Source: Rhodeus uyekii (lineage: Eukaryota > Chordata > Actinopteri > Cypriniformes > Acheilognathidae). From it: a stretch of DNA of 64,000 nt. Position 1 is the stretch's first letter. Each line of letters opens with the position of its first letter. Below, piece by piece: positions 61,201 through 64,000 of this stretch. The notes under the pieces are model-generated. The model worked only from the letters and a program-made list of their open reading frames with translations, did no database searches and was not told the origin of the DNA. A program made the translations under genes and the position numbers. The stretch covers positions 5,997,501 through 6,061,500 of the forward strand of contig JAWRVZ010000013.1 of the NCBI GenBank assembly GCA_037043235.1, read 5' to 3'.

Positions 61201-61724
61201 TGTTAGACAATCATCTCAGCGGTCTATTAAAACTGGTGACAGGCAAATAGCTGGCAAACCACTGATATTTTTCAAGAGGGCTTATCAAACACAAGCGTAA
61301 GCCATCATGTGGGTAAACAATCTAAGTGCGCCTGTACAGTAGATCAAGAACCCAACCCTGAATCCAGAACCCAAGGGAGCCTAATCTTGAAATAACACAG
61401 AATTTCCCATTTAAATTTAGTCCGGACAAATGTGGGCTTTAATGAAGGCCTTCTCTCTGCGCACTGTCAGGCAAGATGGCTCCCTGTGCCTGTTAGACAG
61501 GCAGTTTTGGCATTCCTCCTCTAATTATGAGTGTCAGTGAGGCCACTAACCTCTGTTACTTTCAAACTAGGTTGGTGTGTTAAATCACACATGATTTAAC
61601 ATTCAGGGCCCTTTATGATCAAGCTCTAGACTAGTATCCTCCTTATAATATAGACAAATTAGCTTGTAATGTATCTACACTAGCTGAATATTCAACAGTT
61701 ATTACGCTAGCCTTAAATGTCACA

Positions 61725-61835
61725 TGATCCTTCAAAAGAACATTTTTTATTTGAAATATAATTTTTGTAACAATGACTTTACTCATTTATTAAATCCTTA
61801 CAGAATAAAAGTCTTATTTAAAAAAAAAACTAGAT
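61725..61835 (-). repeat. Dispersed cypriniform repeat, copy 4 (inverted)
   Basis: Contains TGTCACATGATCCTTCAAAA, TTTGAAATATAATTTTTGTA and CCTTACAGAATAAAAGT, the reverse strand of the family at 2480, 9792 and 14880. Confidence 0.55.
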
Positions 61836-64000
61836 AAAATAAGCTGGCAATAAGCTCAAAACTGTTTTCACATTATATTACTTTTTTGAAAAGAATCATC
61901 AATACATAAAAAGCAATTTGCACTTTCTGCATCTATAATTTATCTGCAGCAGAAATATTTGTATTGTTTGACCTAAGATTACTAATTCTACTAATGAACA
62001 CAGAAACAGTCTATATTAACAAAACCACATTTTTGCTATTTCCTGGAAACTGGATAAGCTGTAAATAATCCAATTTATCTAGAAAACATTAATGTTGGCT
62101 GCACCTACAACAGCATCATTTCTCACATATTGCTGCTTCAAACAAACCTGGCATTGGTTATCAGGAAGAGATCAAAAGAGATTTAAACAGACTGCTCTGA
62201 GAGGGCCAGCACAGTAAGAGCTATGTAGTCTCTTCTAAGGATCGTGAGCTTCTTTCCAGATCATTTCTTCCTAGTTTTACAGGAAAATACTTGTGTTGTT
62301 GGCTGTGTACTGCCGCTGTTGATCTACTGTTATAAATGATGCACTTCCTTATCGCAGAGGCTTGTCAGTCAAGACCGTAATCAAATTATGAGTGATATTT
62401 TATGAACATGAGGTTATGGGAACTGCTCTTGCTGTCAAGTACTCTTTTGTTTGATGATTTAGAATAAAAAGACATCTCGCCAAACGTTGCTGTACTTTTT
62501 TTTTGCCAAGATATTGAGATGAAATACTGTCCAGGACTAAAGTGGTTTAGCCAGAGGAAATGGTGTTGGTCACTCTGCCAAACAACTAATGAATTATCTG
62601 ATAACAATTTCCCAATAAGGATAATGATTGCTATATGCTATATCATTAAGTCGTGAAAACAGTGTTCTAGCAGAGTATATTTCAAAAACATTTTCAAGCT
62701 GAAACCGAATGGCTGTAATACAGGTATAGTTAGGCCTCCATCTCCTAAAACAAACCAAAGCATGTTTACATGTCTTAGCAAACTAATATGAATCATTTTT
62801 GAAGTCGCTTTGCCTGGATTACCCTTTCAGATCTTTCAAAATAATATTTTAACTGTGTTATTAATAAAACTGAATCAGGGCTAACAGGTTCAAATTGGTG
62901 TTGTACTTGAAAAGTGTATGGGTGGGGGTCTTATTTATGAATGAGCACATTGTGTTCTTCGGTTTCTCAGGAGGAGGTTTTCTCTTGGCCCGATGTGTAG
63001 ATAAATGTTTTCTATGTATTCGGTTTCACTGGAAAAATGCTAAGGGTTCACATTAACACTCGCTGGCATTGGCAAAATATCTCTTGTAGATAATGCTGAC
63101 ATTTCTATTAATCGATTCTGATCTGATTCGAAATCCTCTCTCTCGTCACACGTAAATTTATCATCTTAATACAGCGTGGGGTCCTTGAAAATGGATGACA
63201 CACGAGATCGGTATCAGATGGGGACACAGCAATAGTTTTACACAAACTAAATCTGCTTACGAAGCCAATGACACGAGACCCTCAACACCACAATTCCCAA
63301 TAGTGATTGTGTTCTTAAAAATGTCCCTACAATATTTCTCAAAACTTCCACTTGTAAAAGATCCTTGGTATCTGCATTGGTCAAAAACCCCATTCCCAAG
63401 GATCTCTGTGCCAGCCCGGCTAACCCTAACGACTTGTACAGCTGCAAAATGGGATTAAGTTACCGTGGCAATGAATGACATGAGCAGGTTGATTGGCTTG
63501 TGTGTAAAAAGATTGAGGTAATGTATCTAAATGTTTCCATCTTATTTCAGAGCACATGGCTGACATAGTGAGGAGGACATATTGCACCACTGTTTTTTCA
63601 TATGAGACACATTTTCTCTTGTTTCGCACAGTTTCTTTTGTTTCCGGGCGCTTGATGTGGCTGGGCACATTTGAGCCATTTTACAGTGTGGTTTGTTGCT
63701 GTATCATCATGCTATCTATTTATCTGACTAGGCTACGATAACGGCGAGGGATTTATTGTGTAGTAAATATCCATGTAAACGTATGCTGTCCCTCGACTGA
63801 GCTGCTCTCGGCCGTGTCCAGAGGAGAGGGCTGTCTGTTATGTCTCCTGCCACTGAGATAAGCTCTATCTGTTTACATTTCAGCCTGTTTCACTGTCTTC
63901 TCTCAGATAGCCTTGCCAGTTTCTCTCTCTTTCTCTCTCACTCTCTCATACACACAAGCACAAAAACGATATATACAATCTCTGGAAAGATGTACAGTAA

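Overview
The window is vertebrate nuclear DNA, most likely from a cyprinid (carp or minnow family) fish. It is AT-rich, has long introns and many dinucleotide microsatellites, and carries several dispersed repeats that I recognise from memory as typical of cypriniform genomes. The coding exons match teleost and human proteins closely. Three genes are present in the same order and orientation as on human 10q22.3: zmiz1 (+), ppif (+) and zcchc24 (-). The paralogue (a or b copy) cannot be decided from the window alone. Nothing here looks like a prokaryotic or viral system, and I found no CRISPR array, tRNA or rRNA.

Positions 1-37,915 hold most of zmiz1, a transcriptional coactivator with an SP-RING/MIZ zinc finger. 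Twenty coding exons are resolved, all joining in frame, from residues close to the N-terminus to the stop codon at 34,983-34,985. Only about 20 N-terminal residues lie upstream of the window. Introns of 5.0 kb and 18.3 kb separate the first three visible exons; the remaining seventeen lie within 11 kb. The intron after the seventh visible exon seems to use a GC donor. Two exons have tandem in-frame acceptors. A 3' UTR of about 2.9 kb ends at an AATAAA at 37,886.

Positions 40,063-42,920 hold the complete ppif gene: mitochondrial cyclophilin D, 189 codons in six exons. Its first intron has an almost certain GC donor, because the nearby GT alternative would break the frame. Positions 44,068-50,148 on the minus strand hold the last two coding exons and the probable long 3' UTR of zcchc24, a zinc finger protein with three CxxC motifs. 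Its upstream exons are not in the window, so the intron entered at 50,149 is longer than 13.8 kb.

The rest is intron and intergenic DNA with non-autonomous DNA transposons, several with terminal inverted repeats and decayed target-site duplications readable in the sequence: a pogo/Tigger-like element (1,106-1,699), hAT-like elements (20,309-20,614; 41,905-42,337; 57,200-58,244) and several MITE families. The three genes have no evident shared pathway: zmiz1 acts in the nucleus, ppif in the mitochondrial matrix, and the role of zcchc24 is poorly known. Their linkage is best read as conserved synteny.
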